Source of the DNA: Aureispira sp963837355
GTDB lineage: Bacteria; Bacteroidota; Bacteroidia; Chitinophagales; Saprospiraceae
Reading direction: 5' to 3'
NCBI GenBank assembly: GCA_963837355.1
Contig: CAWIMY010000007.1
Coordinates: 124,001 to 188,000 of the forward strand
DNA: 64,000 nt
Position 1 is the first letter of the stretch. Every line of letters begins with the position of its first letter. The position numbers and the translations under genes are program-made. Shown one piece after another: positions 1 through 8,585 of this stretch. The notes beneath the pieces are model-generated. The model worked only from the letters and a program-made list of their open reading frames with translations, made no database searches and was not told the DNA's origin.

Positions 1-680
1 TTGTCCTCTATCGGATCGCTGCTAATGGGAATAGTGCCGTTCAGCACTTGGCGGTTGCTTCCCCGAAGGGCTCCAATACCTTCCACCCAATACAAGTAGT
101 TGACTATATTGACATTGCCATTGGTGTCTGGAAACGTACGTGCTTCGATTTCTAACATACGGCGGTAGCTGCCGTCTAGTAATTGCAAACTGTCGACCCC
201 AATAACTTTGCTGATAATGCTATCCTGATCCATTGGTGACGGAGCGTAAGCAAAGGTCGCATAGTGCTTGACCGAATCGCCCACATTTAAACTAAAATCG
301 TAGAGCAGCAACTCCGTACCAGGAACATAAGGGGGTAAAGGAAAGTCAAAAAGTCCCCCACTGTTGCCTCCATGCGCCGTAGTAAAGCCATAAAACCACA
401 CCCGACGGTTGGCATCTTCTCGCAGTGCTCCTAGGAGTATATTGTAAGAATAGACCTTACTATAAGTCAGGTTATTGATAATGGTATCGCCGCGTAGCTC
501 GTCGGTATAATTACTTTCTGTAAAAAGAGAGATTTGCCCTCCTGAGGTATAATAAGTCCTTGATTGGTACATGCCCCATCGAGCCGTGTCGGTAGGAAAA
601 GGATGGTAAACAGTTGTTTGTGCCCCAACAAGGACGGCTTGTAACAACAACAAGGATAAGTAGAGTAATCGAATATACAT
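1..680 (-). CDS. secreted hypothetical protein, C-terminus outside window
   Basis: An open frame runs from an ATG at 678-680 on the minus strand to the window edge with no stop, about 226 codons. It begins with a typical export signal: a leucine-rich hydrophobic stretch ending in VGAQ, so cleavage is likely just before the Gln near residue 21. The mature part is rich in Tyr, Asp and Thr and contains WGMYQSRTYYTSGG and, near the edge, YLYWVEGIGALRGSNR. The WVEGIG-type phrase recurs in secreted Bacteroidota proteins that usually end in a T9SS sorting domain, which would lie outside this window. The function is not recognisable. It is transcribed away from the DUF2490 gene at 877. Confidence 0.75.
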   Translation of the reverse strand, partial: MYIRLLYLSLLLLQAVLVGAQTTVYHPFPTDTARWGMYQSRTYYTSGGQISLFTESNYTDELRGDTIINNLTYSKVYSYNILLGALREDANRRVWFYGFTTAHGGNSGGLFDFPLPPYVPGTELLLYDFSLNVGDSVKHYATFAYAPSPMDQDSIISKVIGVDSLQLLDGSYRRMLEIEARTFPDTNGNVNIVNYLYWVEGIGALRGSNRQVLNGTIPISSDPIED

Positions 681-876
681 CTGGGTGATTTTTTGGTGAA
701 GTAGAATAATTTTATGGAAAACAAATTTCTAATAGAGGGGCAAGTGTTACCCTGTTTTTAGTTTAATAATAGCAGCGTCTATCGAGGAGTAGTTTTCGCT
801 GACAGTAATAAGACACAAAACTAAAACCAGTTGTTTAGAGTTAAGTAAGCAACCTTCAATCATAAACTCCAATAGT

Positions 877-1542
877 ATGTCCTTCGTTCGAACTTTTTGG
901 CTGCTTTCTATGATCCTTTTAATCCTAAATCCCTTACAAGCCCAAGACAGTCCTTTGGGGAATTGGTTAATCTATTTTGGGAACAAAAAACTACCCTCCA
1001 ACTTCAATTGGCACCACGAGGTGCAGTACCGAAATTACAATGCTATCGGCGATTTAGAACAACTGCTGCTGCGCACGGGAATTGGTTATAACTTAACAGA
1101 AGACAACAACAATCTACTTATGGGCTACGGCTTCATTCACAGCCAAAACTACACGGTCAATGGAGAAAAAGTAGCCACTAACGAACATCGCCTTTACCAG
1201 CAATTTATCACCAAACAAAAAATTGCTTTCGTCCAGCTCCAGCATCGCTATCGCTTCGAACAACGTTGGATAGACCAATTGTTCAAGGTGCGGTTTCGCT
1301 ATTTCCTAAGCGCCAACATCCCTTTGCACAACGCCGAAAAAAATGACCGTACGTTTTACCTCTCGCTCTACAACGAAATTTTTATTCAAACCGAAGGCAA
1401 TGTATTTGATCGCAACCGTTCCTACGCAGGCTTGGGCTTTCGCCTCAATCAATTTTTACGCTTTGAGCTGGGCTATATGAATCAGTTTTTGCCTGGCTTT
1501 AATCGAGACCAGATTAATGTGATGATTTTTGCTAGTTATTAG
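877..1542 (+). CDS. DUF2490 family protein, probable outer-membrane beta-barrel
   Basis: This 221-residue protein starts with a signal peptide (hydrophobic core, cleavage after LQAQ near residue 23). The mature part has the DUF2490 layout: GNWLIYFGNKKL, then WHHEVQYRNYN, LLRTGIGYNL and a C-terminal LGFRLNQFLRFELGYM-type strand, with alternating aromatic and polar residues as in beta-barrels. The last residues end in an aromatic (Tyr), as many outer-membrane proteins do. Family members occur widely in Bacteroidota, and their substrate is unknown. The gene stands alone, with divergent transcription relative to the gene at 1-680. Confidence 0.8.
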   Translation: MSFVRTFWLLSMILLILNPLQAQDSPLGNWLIYFGNKKLPSNFNWHHEVQYRNYNAIGDLEQLLLRTGIGYNLTEDNNNLLMGYGFIHSQNYTVNGEKVATNEHRLYQQFITKQKIAFVQLQHRYRFEQRWIDQLFKVRFRYFLSANIPLHNAEKNDRTFYLSLYNEIFIQTEGNVFDRNRSYAGLGFRLNQFLRFELGYMNQFLPGFNRDQINVMIFASY

Positions 1543-1941
1543 GGGTATTGTTCTGAATTTTGAACAAGTAATTTTTTAGGGTAGTTATATCAATCATAAA
1601 ATCTTCAACTTGCTCGCAAGTACTCTATTTTTAAATTGTTCTGTACTAAGTGTGTTTTAAATACGCATTCAAAAGTGGGCATCAAAAGGTAACGTGTTCA
1701 GTTTTTGCTCTTTTTCTGGACACGTTGAGTTCTTCTCAACTCTACAACACGACCATTTTTAGCCTTATTCTGGTCGTATCCTCCTTTTAGGCACAGTAAT
1801 TACCTCCTTTCGAGGCATACGACCAATTTTTGGAAAAATTTGATCCTATTTAATTCCTACCATGGCCTTTTCTCCTTTCCGAAACTTTCGAGACCACTAA
1901 TTGTTAGTTAGCAATTGATTAACCCATTAAGACAAGCATTT
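1543..1941. other. intergenic region, no gene seen
   Basis: These 399 bases between the DUF2490 gene and the carbonic anhydrase gene hold no supported gene. There are two weak inverted repeats: a small hairpin near 1722-1739 (GTTGAG/CTCAAC) and a wider pair TGGTCGTAT/ATACGACCA near 1771-1829. The TGGTCGTAT arm is also echoed by CACGACCA just upstream. They could be a terminator remnant or a regulatory site, but I see no clear T-tract or promoter. Confidence 0.4.
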
Positions 1942-2694
1942 ATGAACAGCTCCAACTACTTCGTCCTTTTGTGCCTTTTTCTAGGAATTTTTCAAGCCTG
2001 TGAAGGGCCACCTGTTGAAGTGAATGAATTGCCTCTCACAAAGATTGTGGAAGAGCCGCCAAAGCAAACCATTCTCACCAAAACAGAACAGGAAAATTTA
2101 AGTCCTGAGGCTGTTATTCAATTGTTACAACGAGGAAATGAACGGTTTATCAACAACGATATGACCGAGCGGGATCATTCCGCGCAGATTCGCGAAGCAG
2201 TAAAAGGGCAGTATCCCAAAGCAGTTGTTCTATCCTGTATAGATAGTCGGGTGCCTGTAGAAGACGTGTTTGATCGAGGTATTGGCGATTTGTTTGTAGC
2301 GCGTGTTGCGGGCAATTTTGTGAATCCTGATATATTGGGCAGCTTGGAATATGCTTGTGCGGTTGCCGGTTCTAAAGTAGTGGTAGTGCTGGGACACGAA
2401 CATTGTGGTGCCGTCAAGGCGGCAATTGATGACGTAAAAATGGGCAATATTACCACCTTGCTAGAAAAAATTAAACCAGCCGTACAACAAGTAGACTACA
2501 AAGGGGCGCGTACTTCTGAGAATCAAGAATTTGTTCATCTTGTTTGTCGACACAATGTAGCACACACCCTAGCGAATATTCGAGCGCAAAGCACTACCTT
2601 AGCTGAACTAGAAGCAAAGGGAACGATCAAAATAGTAGGCGCGCTCTACGATATGGATACGGGCAAAGTGGCCTTCCTACCCGCCGCTGAATAA
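1942..2694 (+). CDS. beta-class carbonic anhydrase, lipoprotein-type leader
   Basis: It catalyses CO2 hydration to bicarbonate. The zinc site of the beta class is present: SCIDSR supplies Cys and the Asp-Arg dyad, and GHEHCGAV supplies His and Cys. The glycine-rich VAGNFVNPDILGSLEYA segment is also typical. The chosen ATG at 1942 gives 250 residues; a TTG at 1915 in the same frame is less likely. Residues 1-20 form a hydrophobic leader ending FQACEG, which resembles a permissive Bacteroidota lipobox, so the enzyme is probably exported and lipid-anchored. Most beta-carbonic anhydrases are cytoplasmic, so the leader is notable. It is a single gene, followed by recN on the same strand. Confidence 0.9.
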   Translation: MNSSNYFVLLCLFLGIFQACEGPPVEVNELPLTKIVEEPPKQTILTKTEQENLSPEAVIQLLQRGNERFINNDMTERDHSAQIREAVKGQYPKAVVLSCIDSRVPVEDVFDRGIGDLFVARVAGNFVNPDILGSLEYACAVAGSKVVVVLGHEHCGAVKAAIDDVKMGNITTLLEKIKPAVQQVDYKGARTSENQEFVHLVCRHNVAHTLANIRAQSTTLAELEAKGTIKIVGALYDMDTGKVAFLPAAE

Positions 2695-2824
2695 GCGATA
2701 GATATTGAGCAAGACCGACAGGCTCTACACCACAAAAACAAAGCAACACGGCTGACCAACCTACTATTTTGCCTTTTAGTAGAAAATTATAAAACAATTT
2801 GTGTCATTTGCCAGCACATTTTTG

Positions 2825-2832
2825 TATTTTTG
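2825..2832 (+). promoter_or_regulatory. possible promoter -7 element for recN
   Basis: TATTTTTG matches the Bacteroidota -7 element TAnnTTTG, 38 bases upstream of the recN ATG. A TTTG at 2798-2801 is 23 bases away, longer than the usual 19-20, so the -33 element is uncertain. Confidence 0.4.
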
Positions 2833-2870
2833 GCTTGTCGTAATTGTTTTGCACCAACTCAACTTTAGCA

Positions 2871-4527
2871 ATGATTCGCACACTGACCATAAAGAACTAT
2901 GCTATCATAGAAGAACTCGTGATTGACTTCTCTGATAATTTGACCATCATCACAGGAGAAACAGGCGCAGGAAAGTCCATTATGTTGGGCGGACTTGGGC
3001 TGATTATGGGCAAGCGCGCCGACATCAAGGTGCTGTACCAGCAAGCGCGAAAGTGTGTGGTAGAAGGTGTCTTTGATGTATCACCTTATGATTTGCACGC
3101 CTTTTTTGAGGAGCACGATTTAGACTATGAAGCAGAAACTTCCTTGCGTCGAGAAATTACTCCTTCTGGTAAATCGCGGGCCTTTGTCAATGATACCCCT
3201 GTGCGTTTAGCCGTGCTCAAAGCATTAAGCAATAAGCTAATCGACCTGCATCAACAATTTGATACCTTAGATATTCACGATTCCTCCTTTCAAACGCGCG
3301 CTATAGACGCTTTGGCTGATAGTAAAAAGCAACTGGGAACCTATCAAAAAGCCTATCAAGCTTATGAGCACGACAAGCGCGAACTCACGCGCCTTATCCA
3401 ACAAAGCCAAGCCGCCAGCAAAGAGACCGACTTTTTGACCTACCAGCTCAATGAGTTAACCGAAGCAGAGCTGCAAACAGGAGAAATGGCCGACTTGGAA
3501 ATGGAACAACTTCGTTTGAACAATGCCGAAGATATTCAGCGTATTTTGGGCGGAGCGGCCATGAGCATCAACGAAGACGAGCAATCCATTGCCAGCCAAA
3601 TGACGGACATGGTGAATGCCGTTAGCAACTTAACGGATTTTCATCCCAAGTTGCCCAAATTGGTAGAGCAGTTTAATTCTATTTTATTGGAATTAGAGGA
3701 ACTTGGTAGCGAATTTCATACCATCGCAGAAGATACCGAGCACGACGGCGAACGCTTAGAAGAGGTCAACGACCGCCTCTCCCAGCTCTTCAATTTGATT
3801 AGCAAATACCACGTACAAGACGAAGCCGAACTTATTGCTTTTCGCGATGACTTGGCGGAGAAACTAGGGGATTTTGATGATATTTCAGGTAAAATCGAAA
3901 GCTTAAAAGCCAGCATGAGCCAGCACGAAGCGAAGTTATTGGATTTGGGAACCAAGCTTTCTGAAAAGCGTAAAAAGGTCGTTCCAAAATTCGAAAAAGA
4001 AGTCCAAAAACTGTTGAGTCAATTGTCCATGCAGCACGCCCGCCTACAAGTCAATATCAAAACAGGCAAGGAATTTTACCCCACAGGCATCGACAATTTG
4101 CGTTTCTTATTTGCCGCCAACAAAGGCAGCCGCTTAGAGGAAATTAAAGGCGTGGCCTCAGGGGGTGAGCTTTCTCGTTTGGCTTTGTGTATCAAATCAC
4201 TAGTAGCTAGCGCCATTCCCTTGCCAACACTTATTTTTGATGAAATTGATTCAGGGGTATCAGGCGAAGTCGCTTTGCAAATGGGGCTTGATTTTACAAC
4301 AAATCTCGTCGGGTCACCAAGTGATTTCGATCACCCACTCGCCGCAAATTGCCGCCAAGGCTAATACGCATTACTTTGTCCGCAAAAAAGTCAATGGCAA
4401 CCGCACGACTACTTTTGTCAGCGAACTCAACCAAGAAGAACGCGTCCTAGAGATCGCCAAAATGTTGAGCGGTAACCCGCCTTCGGAAATTGCCAAGCAG
4501 AATGCCAAAGAATTACTAGGCGTATAG
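2871..4527 (+). CDS. recN: DNA repair protein RecN, frame interrupted near 4283-4286
   Basis: RecN is an SMC-like ATPase acting in double-strand-break repair. The N-terminal Walker A region reads TGETGAGKS. A long coiled-coil centre follows, then the ABC signature ASGGELSRLALCIK and Walker B TLIFDEIDSGVSGE. Just after Walker B, at a run of four G (4283-4286), the frame shifts by +1. The next frame supplies the D-loop and C-terminus (GHQVISITHSPQIAAKA ... AKELLGV), which is the correct family continuation. Removing one base gives a normal protein of about 552 residues. The start is ATG 2871 (MIRTLTIKNYAII); a TTG at 2844 is less likely. A sequencing indel is the most likely cause of the break. 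Confidence 0.9.
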
Positions 4528-4564
4528 CACCGTTTTAGAAAGAATAGACCACAGACAGGTAAAC

Positions 4565-4603
4565 GCCACTCCTTTTTTGACTTCGGTCGGGGAGTGGCTT
4601 TTT
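4565..4603 (+). terminator. rho-independent terminator after recN
   Basis: The stem GCCACTCC (4565-4572) pairs with GGAGTGGC (4591-4598) and is followed by a short T-run (4599-4603), 38 bases downstream of the recN stop. Confidence 0.75.
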
Positions 4604-4792
4604 GGTTGTCAGCTTAAAAACATCACCCCCAACCCCATCGTTCCCATTCCGCCGCCTCAAAAAACACCACAACTCACCCACCTCCTTGTAAAGACGTATG
4701 ACAATACGTCTCCCAGCGACTAACCAGCGACTAACCATTGACCGATCAAGCCTTTCAGAAGATAGGGTATTGTAAGAATAGAAATAGTAAAA

Positions 4793-4826
4793 TGCGCCAA
4801 CAGAAACGCCAACTTCTATTGGCGCA
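4793..4826 (-). terminator. terminator of the purKE operon
   Basis: On the minus strand TGCGCCAA ... TTGGCGCA forms a stem whose arms are extended by AGAA/TTCT, directly followed by TTTTACTATTT. It lies 32 bases after the purE stop. Confidence 0.75.
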
Positions 4827-4857
4827 CCATTGGTAAAGACTAAGCGAAAACAAGAAC

Positions 4858-5364
4858 TTACTTCCAGCCATTTTGATCCACGGCTTCTACAGAGCGCATC
4901 ACTTTGTCGGTCAGTTGCTGCTTGTAGGTCTGCATAAAATCGGCCACCTGTTCGTCAAAGGTACTGACAATCGACGCGGCTAAAATTCCTGCATTCTTAC
5001 CGCCATCTAAGGCTACCGTAGCGACGGGAATCCCGCCAGGCATTTGCAAAATAGATAAGATAGAATCCCAGCCGTCAATGGAATTGCTGGACTTGACAGG
5101 CACGCCAATAACGGGCAAGGTGGTTAAAGATGCGACCATTCCTGGTAAATGCGCAGCTCCACCTGCGCCTGCAATGATGACTTTTAGACCGCGTGCTCTA
5201 GCGGTGGTGGCGTAGTCAATCATGCGCTGAGGGGTACGGTGAGCCGATACAATGGTCAACTCAAAAGGAATGTTTGCTTCTTCTAAAAAAAGCGCGGCGG
5301 CGCGCATCACGGGTAAATCCGATTGGCTGCCCATAATGATTCCAACAACAGCTTTATTGCTCAT
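4858..5364 (-). CDS. purE: N5-carboxyaminoimidazole ribonucleotide mutase PurE
   Basis: PurE converts N5-CAIR to CAIR in de novo purine synthesis, acting on the product of PurK. The 168-residue length is that of class I PurE. Visible motifs are GIIMGSQSDLPVM (phosphate-binding and catalytic loop), SAHRTP with the conserved catalytic His, and GAGGAAHLPGMVAS. The start codon overlaps the end of purK by 11 bases, so translation is probably coupled and the two enzymes are made together. Nothing unusual is seen. Confidence 0.96.
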   Translation of the reverse strand: MSNKAVVGIIMGSQSDLPVMRAAALFLEEANIPFELTIVSAHRTPQRMIDYATTARARGLKVIIAGAGGAAHLPGMVASLTTLPVIGVPVKSSNSIDGWDSILSILQMPGGIPVATVALDGGKNAGILAASIVSTFDEQVADFMQTYKQQLTDKVMRSVEAVDQNGWK

Positions 5365-6484
5365 TGGCTACAAATTTTATGGTTTTTTTGACAAAATCTA
5401 CTTTCTTCATAAGGGATTCCATATCTCGATCGCGCACCGTAACATGGCCCATTTTTCGGAAGGGGCGGGTCATTTTTTTACCGTACAAATGCAAGTGGCA
5501 GCCTGGCAACGCTAAGACATCTTCGAAGCCTTGACAGACGGCGATGCCTGTGTGGCCTTCTTCGCCCAACAAATTAATCATAGCCGAAGAAATAAAGAGC
5601 GAAGTATCGCCCAACGGCCAATTGAGAATGGCGCGTAATTGCTGCTCAAATTGAGAGGTCATGTTGCTCTCAATGGATTGATGACCACTGTTGTGGGTTC
5701 TTGGTGCAATTTCATTTACCAAGACGTTGCCGTCTTTCGTGACAAACATTTCTACGGCTAACAACCCTACAATGCCTAATTTTTCGGCGAGGCTGGTGGC
5801 AATATCAACGGCTACGTCGGTAATGGAATCCTCAATTTGGGCAGGAGCCAAAAGATACTCGACCAAGTTGGCCTCGGGATGAAAGACCAACTCTACAGGC
5901 GGAAAGGCCTTGATGTCGCCTTTTTCGTTGCGGGCAACAATCACTGAAATCTCTTTCTCAAAATCAATGAGTTTTTCCAACAAACCAGGAGCGTCAAAGC
6001 CTTTAGGCAAATCGGTGGCTGTGCGCATGACTTGCACGCCTCGGCCATCGTAGCCACCTTTTCCAATCTTATTAACCGCAGGTAAAAAATCGGCATTGGC
6101 CTTTACGTCGGCTAGGTTTTCCGTCAGTAAAAAATCGGCAGTTGGAATGCCGTTGTCTTTATAAAATTGCTTTTGAATGCGCTTATCTTGAATCATTTCA
6201 ATGATATGCGGCTGTGGAAAAACTTTCTTGCCCTCGTCACTAAGGCGTTGCAAGGCTTTGGTATTGACTTGCTCAATCTCGATGGTAATCAAATCGTGCT
6301 TGGAGCCAAAATTATAGACCGTATCAAAATCGTTCAAATCGCCGACTTCAAATTCCGCTGCATTTTCTTTGCAGGGCGCTTCTGGATTGGGATCCAAAAT
6401 GGCGACTTCTATATTAAAATCAATGGCCGAACGAATGAGCATACGACCCAATTGGCCGCCCCCTAAAATAGCTATCTTGTTCAT
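5354..6484 (-). CDS. purK: N5-carboxyaminoimidazole ribonucleotide synthase PurK
   Basis: PurK is an ATP-grasp ligase that makes N5-CAIR from AIR, bicarbonate and ATP. The 376-residue protein starts with the nucleotide-like fold motif ILGGGQLGRML. It has the ATP-grasp phosphate loop around NKIGKGGYDGRGVQV and the metal/ATP site EMFVTKDGNVLVNEIAPRTHNSGHQSIE. It is first in a two-gene operon with purE, which it overlaps. A Bacteroidota -7 box lies about 52 bases upstream of the start. Confidence 0.96.
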   Translation of the reverse strand: MNKIAILGGGQLGRMLIRSAIDFNIEVAILDPNPEAPCKENAAEFEVGDLNDFDTVYNFGSKHDLITIEIEQVNTKALQRLSDEGKKVFPQPHIIEMIQDKRIQKQFYKDNGIPTADFLLTENLADVKANADFLPAVNKIGKGGYDGRGVQVMRTATDLPKGFDAPGLLEKLIDFEKEISVIVARNEKGDIKAFPPVELVFHPEANLVEYLLAPAQIEDSITDVAVDIATSLAEKLGIVGLLAVEMFVTKDGNVLVNEIAPRTHNSGHQSIESNMTSQFEQQLRAILNWPLGDTSLFISSAMINLLGEEGHTGIAVCQGFEDVLALPGCHLHLYGKKMTRPFRKMGHVTVRDRDMESLMKKVDFVKKTIKFVANEQ

Positions 6485-6535
6485 GGTAGTTGTTTAATAG
6501 TGCCGTTGAGCAATGAGTGAAAACGCAATTTTGGG

Positions 6536-6543
6536 CAAAGGTA
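6536..6543 (-). promoter_or_regulatory. probable -7 element of the purKE promoter
   Basis: On the minus strand TACCTTTG matches TAnnTTTG, 52 bases upstream of the purK ATG. No well-spaced TTTG -33 element is seen; the nearest is TTTAG at about 24 bases. Confidence 0.5.
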
Positions 6544-6755
6544 GCGACCTATTTCGAGATTCTTAGGCTAAACTGTATGAATTCCAATGTTAATAAATGG
6601 GGCGTGGCCACCAATCAATGATCAAACGCTCTTCTGTAATTTGGTAACCTTTCCCTATTACTTCTTGGCGTGCGGTGTTGGTTGCAAGCCCCTAAAAAGA
6701 GCAGGCTACTAAGTATATAAGACATTGCGTAGAGTTGAGCAGGAATAAAATTAAA

Positions 6756-6785
6756 AATAGGGCACAATGCTTATTGTGCCCTATT
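6756..6785 (-). terminator. terminator of the desaturase gene
   Basis: A perfect 13-base-pair hairpin (AATAGGGCACAAT / ATTGTGCCCTATT, four-base loop) is followed on the minus strand by a T-rich tract. It lies 41 bases beyond the desaturase stop. Confidence 0.8.
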
Positions 6786-6826
6786 CTCAACGTATCAAAT
6801 ATAGTTATTAAAAGCCCCTCAAAAAC

Positions 6827-7855
6827 CTACGCGGTTTCTTCCTCGCGGATACGGGTCGTTTGTAGAACATCATCAATAGAACTTGCTTCGGCTCCAAAAT
6901 CATGTTTGTGAGCGCGGTCGTTGACACTCAAATCAGCCACCCAATCTTCATCGGGCACTAACGCTTCTAGTACATAAGGCGAGCCATCGTAGTTCAAACG
7001 CTTACCAGGATAGATATACGCTTTGACCAAATAAGTAATCATGTTATTTTGGTTCAAATTAGGATGAATGTGTGGCGCAATGTTCTGCTCATGATAAGCA
7101 GGCAATAAGCTCCAGTGCATCGACGGACGGTCGTGATGTGCCCCGTGGTAACCATTATTAAACAGTAAAAAATTCAACAAGCCGCCTGTAAACGTGCGCG
7201 AGTGGTTATATTTATGTTCTTGATCACAACCATCATGTTGCCATACATTGGTACTAACAACCCCCCAAGCGCCATAAATATGTGGCCCCCAAATAAATAA
7301 AATAGCCGCAGGCAAACTCACAAACAACAGAGAAATCCGTACCACGTGTACCAAGATCATCTCCGCACGCCACTGCTCGTACCACTCCCGTTTATCGTGC
7401 TTCATCTTGGCTACAAATTTCTTTTCTGCTTTAAGTAGATCAGGCGTTACAATAAAAAAGAAGAGCAACTGGTTGAGCAGGTGCCATTTGAAGCGTACTT
7501 TGGACGTGCGCATATTGTCTTTGGCCGTTTGCGTATCCTTGTGGTGACTAAAATTGTGTCCAGGGACATACGCACTCACCGAGTAGCCGTAAGCCAAACT
7601 CAAGACAAACTGAAATAGTTTATTGTGGCGCTTGCTGCGAAACATCGGAGCATGGATCGTATTGTGTACAATAACCGAGCAAGAGAAGGCCAAATAAGCG
7701 GTAAACAAAACCCAAGGCACCATCACCGTCCATGTTCGCAATGCGGGTACTTGCCAGTAGGCAAAGAACCCACCATAGGCAACTATATAATAGAGCACTA
7801 CAAACAACAAGGTTCGGTAATCGGCTTTATATCGTAGTATAGAAGATTCACTCAT
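6827..7855 (-). CDS. membrane fatty acid desaturase
   Basis: This integral-membrane, di-iron, oxygen-dependent desaturase or hydroxylase acts on lipid acyl chains. The three histidine boxes are visible in order: HNTIH, HNFSHH and HGAHH, the last followed by RPSMHW. Hydrophobic segments lie before box 1 and between boxes 2 and 3. The start chosen is ATG 7855 (MSESSILRYKADY), giving 342 residues; an in-frame ATG at 7879 lies inside the promoter -7 box and is unlikely. The exact regioselectivity cannot be told from motifs. An intact promoter and terminator indicate a single-gene transcription unit. Sterol-type or carotenoid hydroxylases share the fold, so the substrate is uncertain. Confidence 0.85.
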   Translation of the reverse strand: MSESSILRYKADYRTLLFVVLYYIVAYGGFFAYWQVPALRTWTVMVPWVLFTAYLAFSCSVIVHNTIHAPMFRSKRHNKLFQFVLSLAYGYSVSAYVPGHNFSHHKDTQTAKDNMRTSKVRFKWHLLNQLLFFFIVTPDLLKAEKKFVAKMKHDKREWYEQWRAEMILVHVVRISLLFVSLPAAILFIWGPHIYGAWGVVSTNVWQHDGCDQEHKYNHSRTFTGGLLNFLLFNNGYHGAHHDRPSMHWSLLPAYHEQNIAPHIHPNLNQNNMITYLVKAYIYPGKRLNYDGSPYVLEALVPDEDWVADLSVNDRAHKHDFGAEASSIDDVLQTTRIREEETA

Positions 7856-7876
7856 AATATAACTAGTTTTAAACTT

Positions 7877-7907
7877 CAAAAATACAAGGCTTTGGAGGAG
7901 CTATCAA
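7877..7907 (-). promoter_or_regulatory. Bacteroidota-type promoter of the desaturase gene
   Basis: On the minus strand TTG (7905-7907) is followed by 20 bases and then TATTTTTG (7877-7884). This fits the -33/-7 consensus and lies 22 bases before the chosen ATG. Confidence 0.65.
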
Positions 7908-8095
7908 TAAGATGCAAAAAGGGTTGTTTGTCCCCTACCAAAGGTAAAACGGATTTGAGCTACGCCTCAAAAATACGGCGAACTAAGCAAAAAGGCAAGC
8001 AATTTGAAAAAAGCTACCAAGAATCCACAGCGAGTAGGGCTATTTATACCTTGTATAGTTAAGGTTTTTCTCAGCGGACTCAAACTAACAAAAAA

Positions 8096-8120
8096 GGTGC
8101 AAGACTGTTAGCCTTGCACC
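8096..8120 (-). terminator. terminator of the YiaA/B-like gene
   Basis: GGTGCAAG pairs with CTTGCACC and is followed on the minus strand by a run of T residues (A-run at 8089-8095 on the plus strand). It lies 32 bases after the stop. Confidence 0.8.
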
Positions 8121-8151
8121 ATTATATAAGTAGATTATCACAACCGTTTTG

Positions 8152-8439
8152 TTAAGACGATTCGTCCGAGCTAATGTATTTGCTGATCATTTGCTCCGTC
8201 TTCGCATTTTCAATTTTTCTTACTAATTCTTCGGACTCCTGCTTGTCGCGCACTACTTTGGCCAACACAAAGCAAGAGGAAATACTGAACAAATAAGTCA
8301 TACCCACAAAGGCTTTTTGATAGATGTCCAATTGTAAATAAACTATTCCTAAGATCATTCCTACAAAGGAAATACCGAAAGAAATCCACGCCAAGGTAGA
8401 GAACGCTTGCGTATTTGAGGTGCTGTACTTGCTAGACAT
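8152..8439 (-). CDS. YiaA/YiaB-like two-helix inner-membrane protein
   Basis: This 95-residue protein has two hydrophobic helices. It matches the YiaA/B two-helix pattern: AFSTLAWISFGISFVGMI, then a short loop with YLQLDIYQKAF, GMTYLFSISSCFVLAK and a conserved VRD at the end of helix 2. A charged cytoplasmic tail with Lys/Glu and a final DESS follows. The family's role is not well defined; E. coli members are envelope proteins of unknown function. It is a single gene with its own terminator. Confidence 0.8.
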   Translation of the reverse strand: MSSKYSTSNTQAFSTLAWISFGISFVGMILGIVYLQLDIYQKAFVGMTYLFSISSCFVLAKVVRDKQESEELVRKIENAKTEQMISKYISSDESS

Positions 8440-8585
8440 AATGAATAAATTTAAAAGGTGTTAGAATGTGTTAGTTTTGTTAAGCTAACTAAATGGTTAA
8501 ACCGTATGGTTGTTTTCATGGTTCCAATCTACAAAAATCTTAACACTTTTTAACAATCATCTGCATTTTATTTAAAATCAACGGC

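Larger units (their letters stand above)
4528..4857. other. convergent intergenic region with small repeats
   Basis: This is the 330-base gap between the convergent recN and purE genes. Besides the two terminators it contains a palindrome GACGTAT/ATACGTC at 4692-4710, of a kind often dispersed in Bacteroidota genomes. It also contains a perfect tandem duplication of the 11-mer CAGCGACTAAC at 4714-4735. I see no supported gene here. Confidence 0.5.
6485..6826. other. intergenic region between desaturase and purK
   Basis: This 342-base gap holds the purK -7 box and the desaturase terminator at 6756-6785. No further coding signal or RNA gene is seen in the rest. Confidence 0.5.

Noticed and set aside
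4281..4290. Programmed frameshift specific to recN
   Set aside because: RecN is not known to use frameshifting; the G-run fits an indel. It is kept only as part of the wider pattern.
4535..4738. Small minus-strand frame in the recN-purE gap
   Set aside because: It overlaps the recN terminator and an 11-base tandem repeat, with no motif or start context; not a gene.
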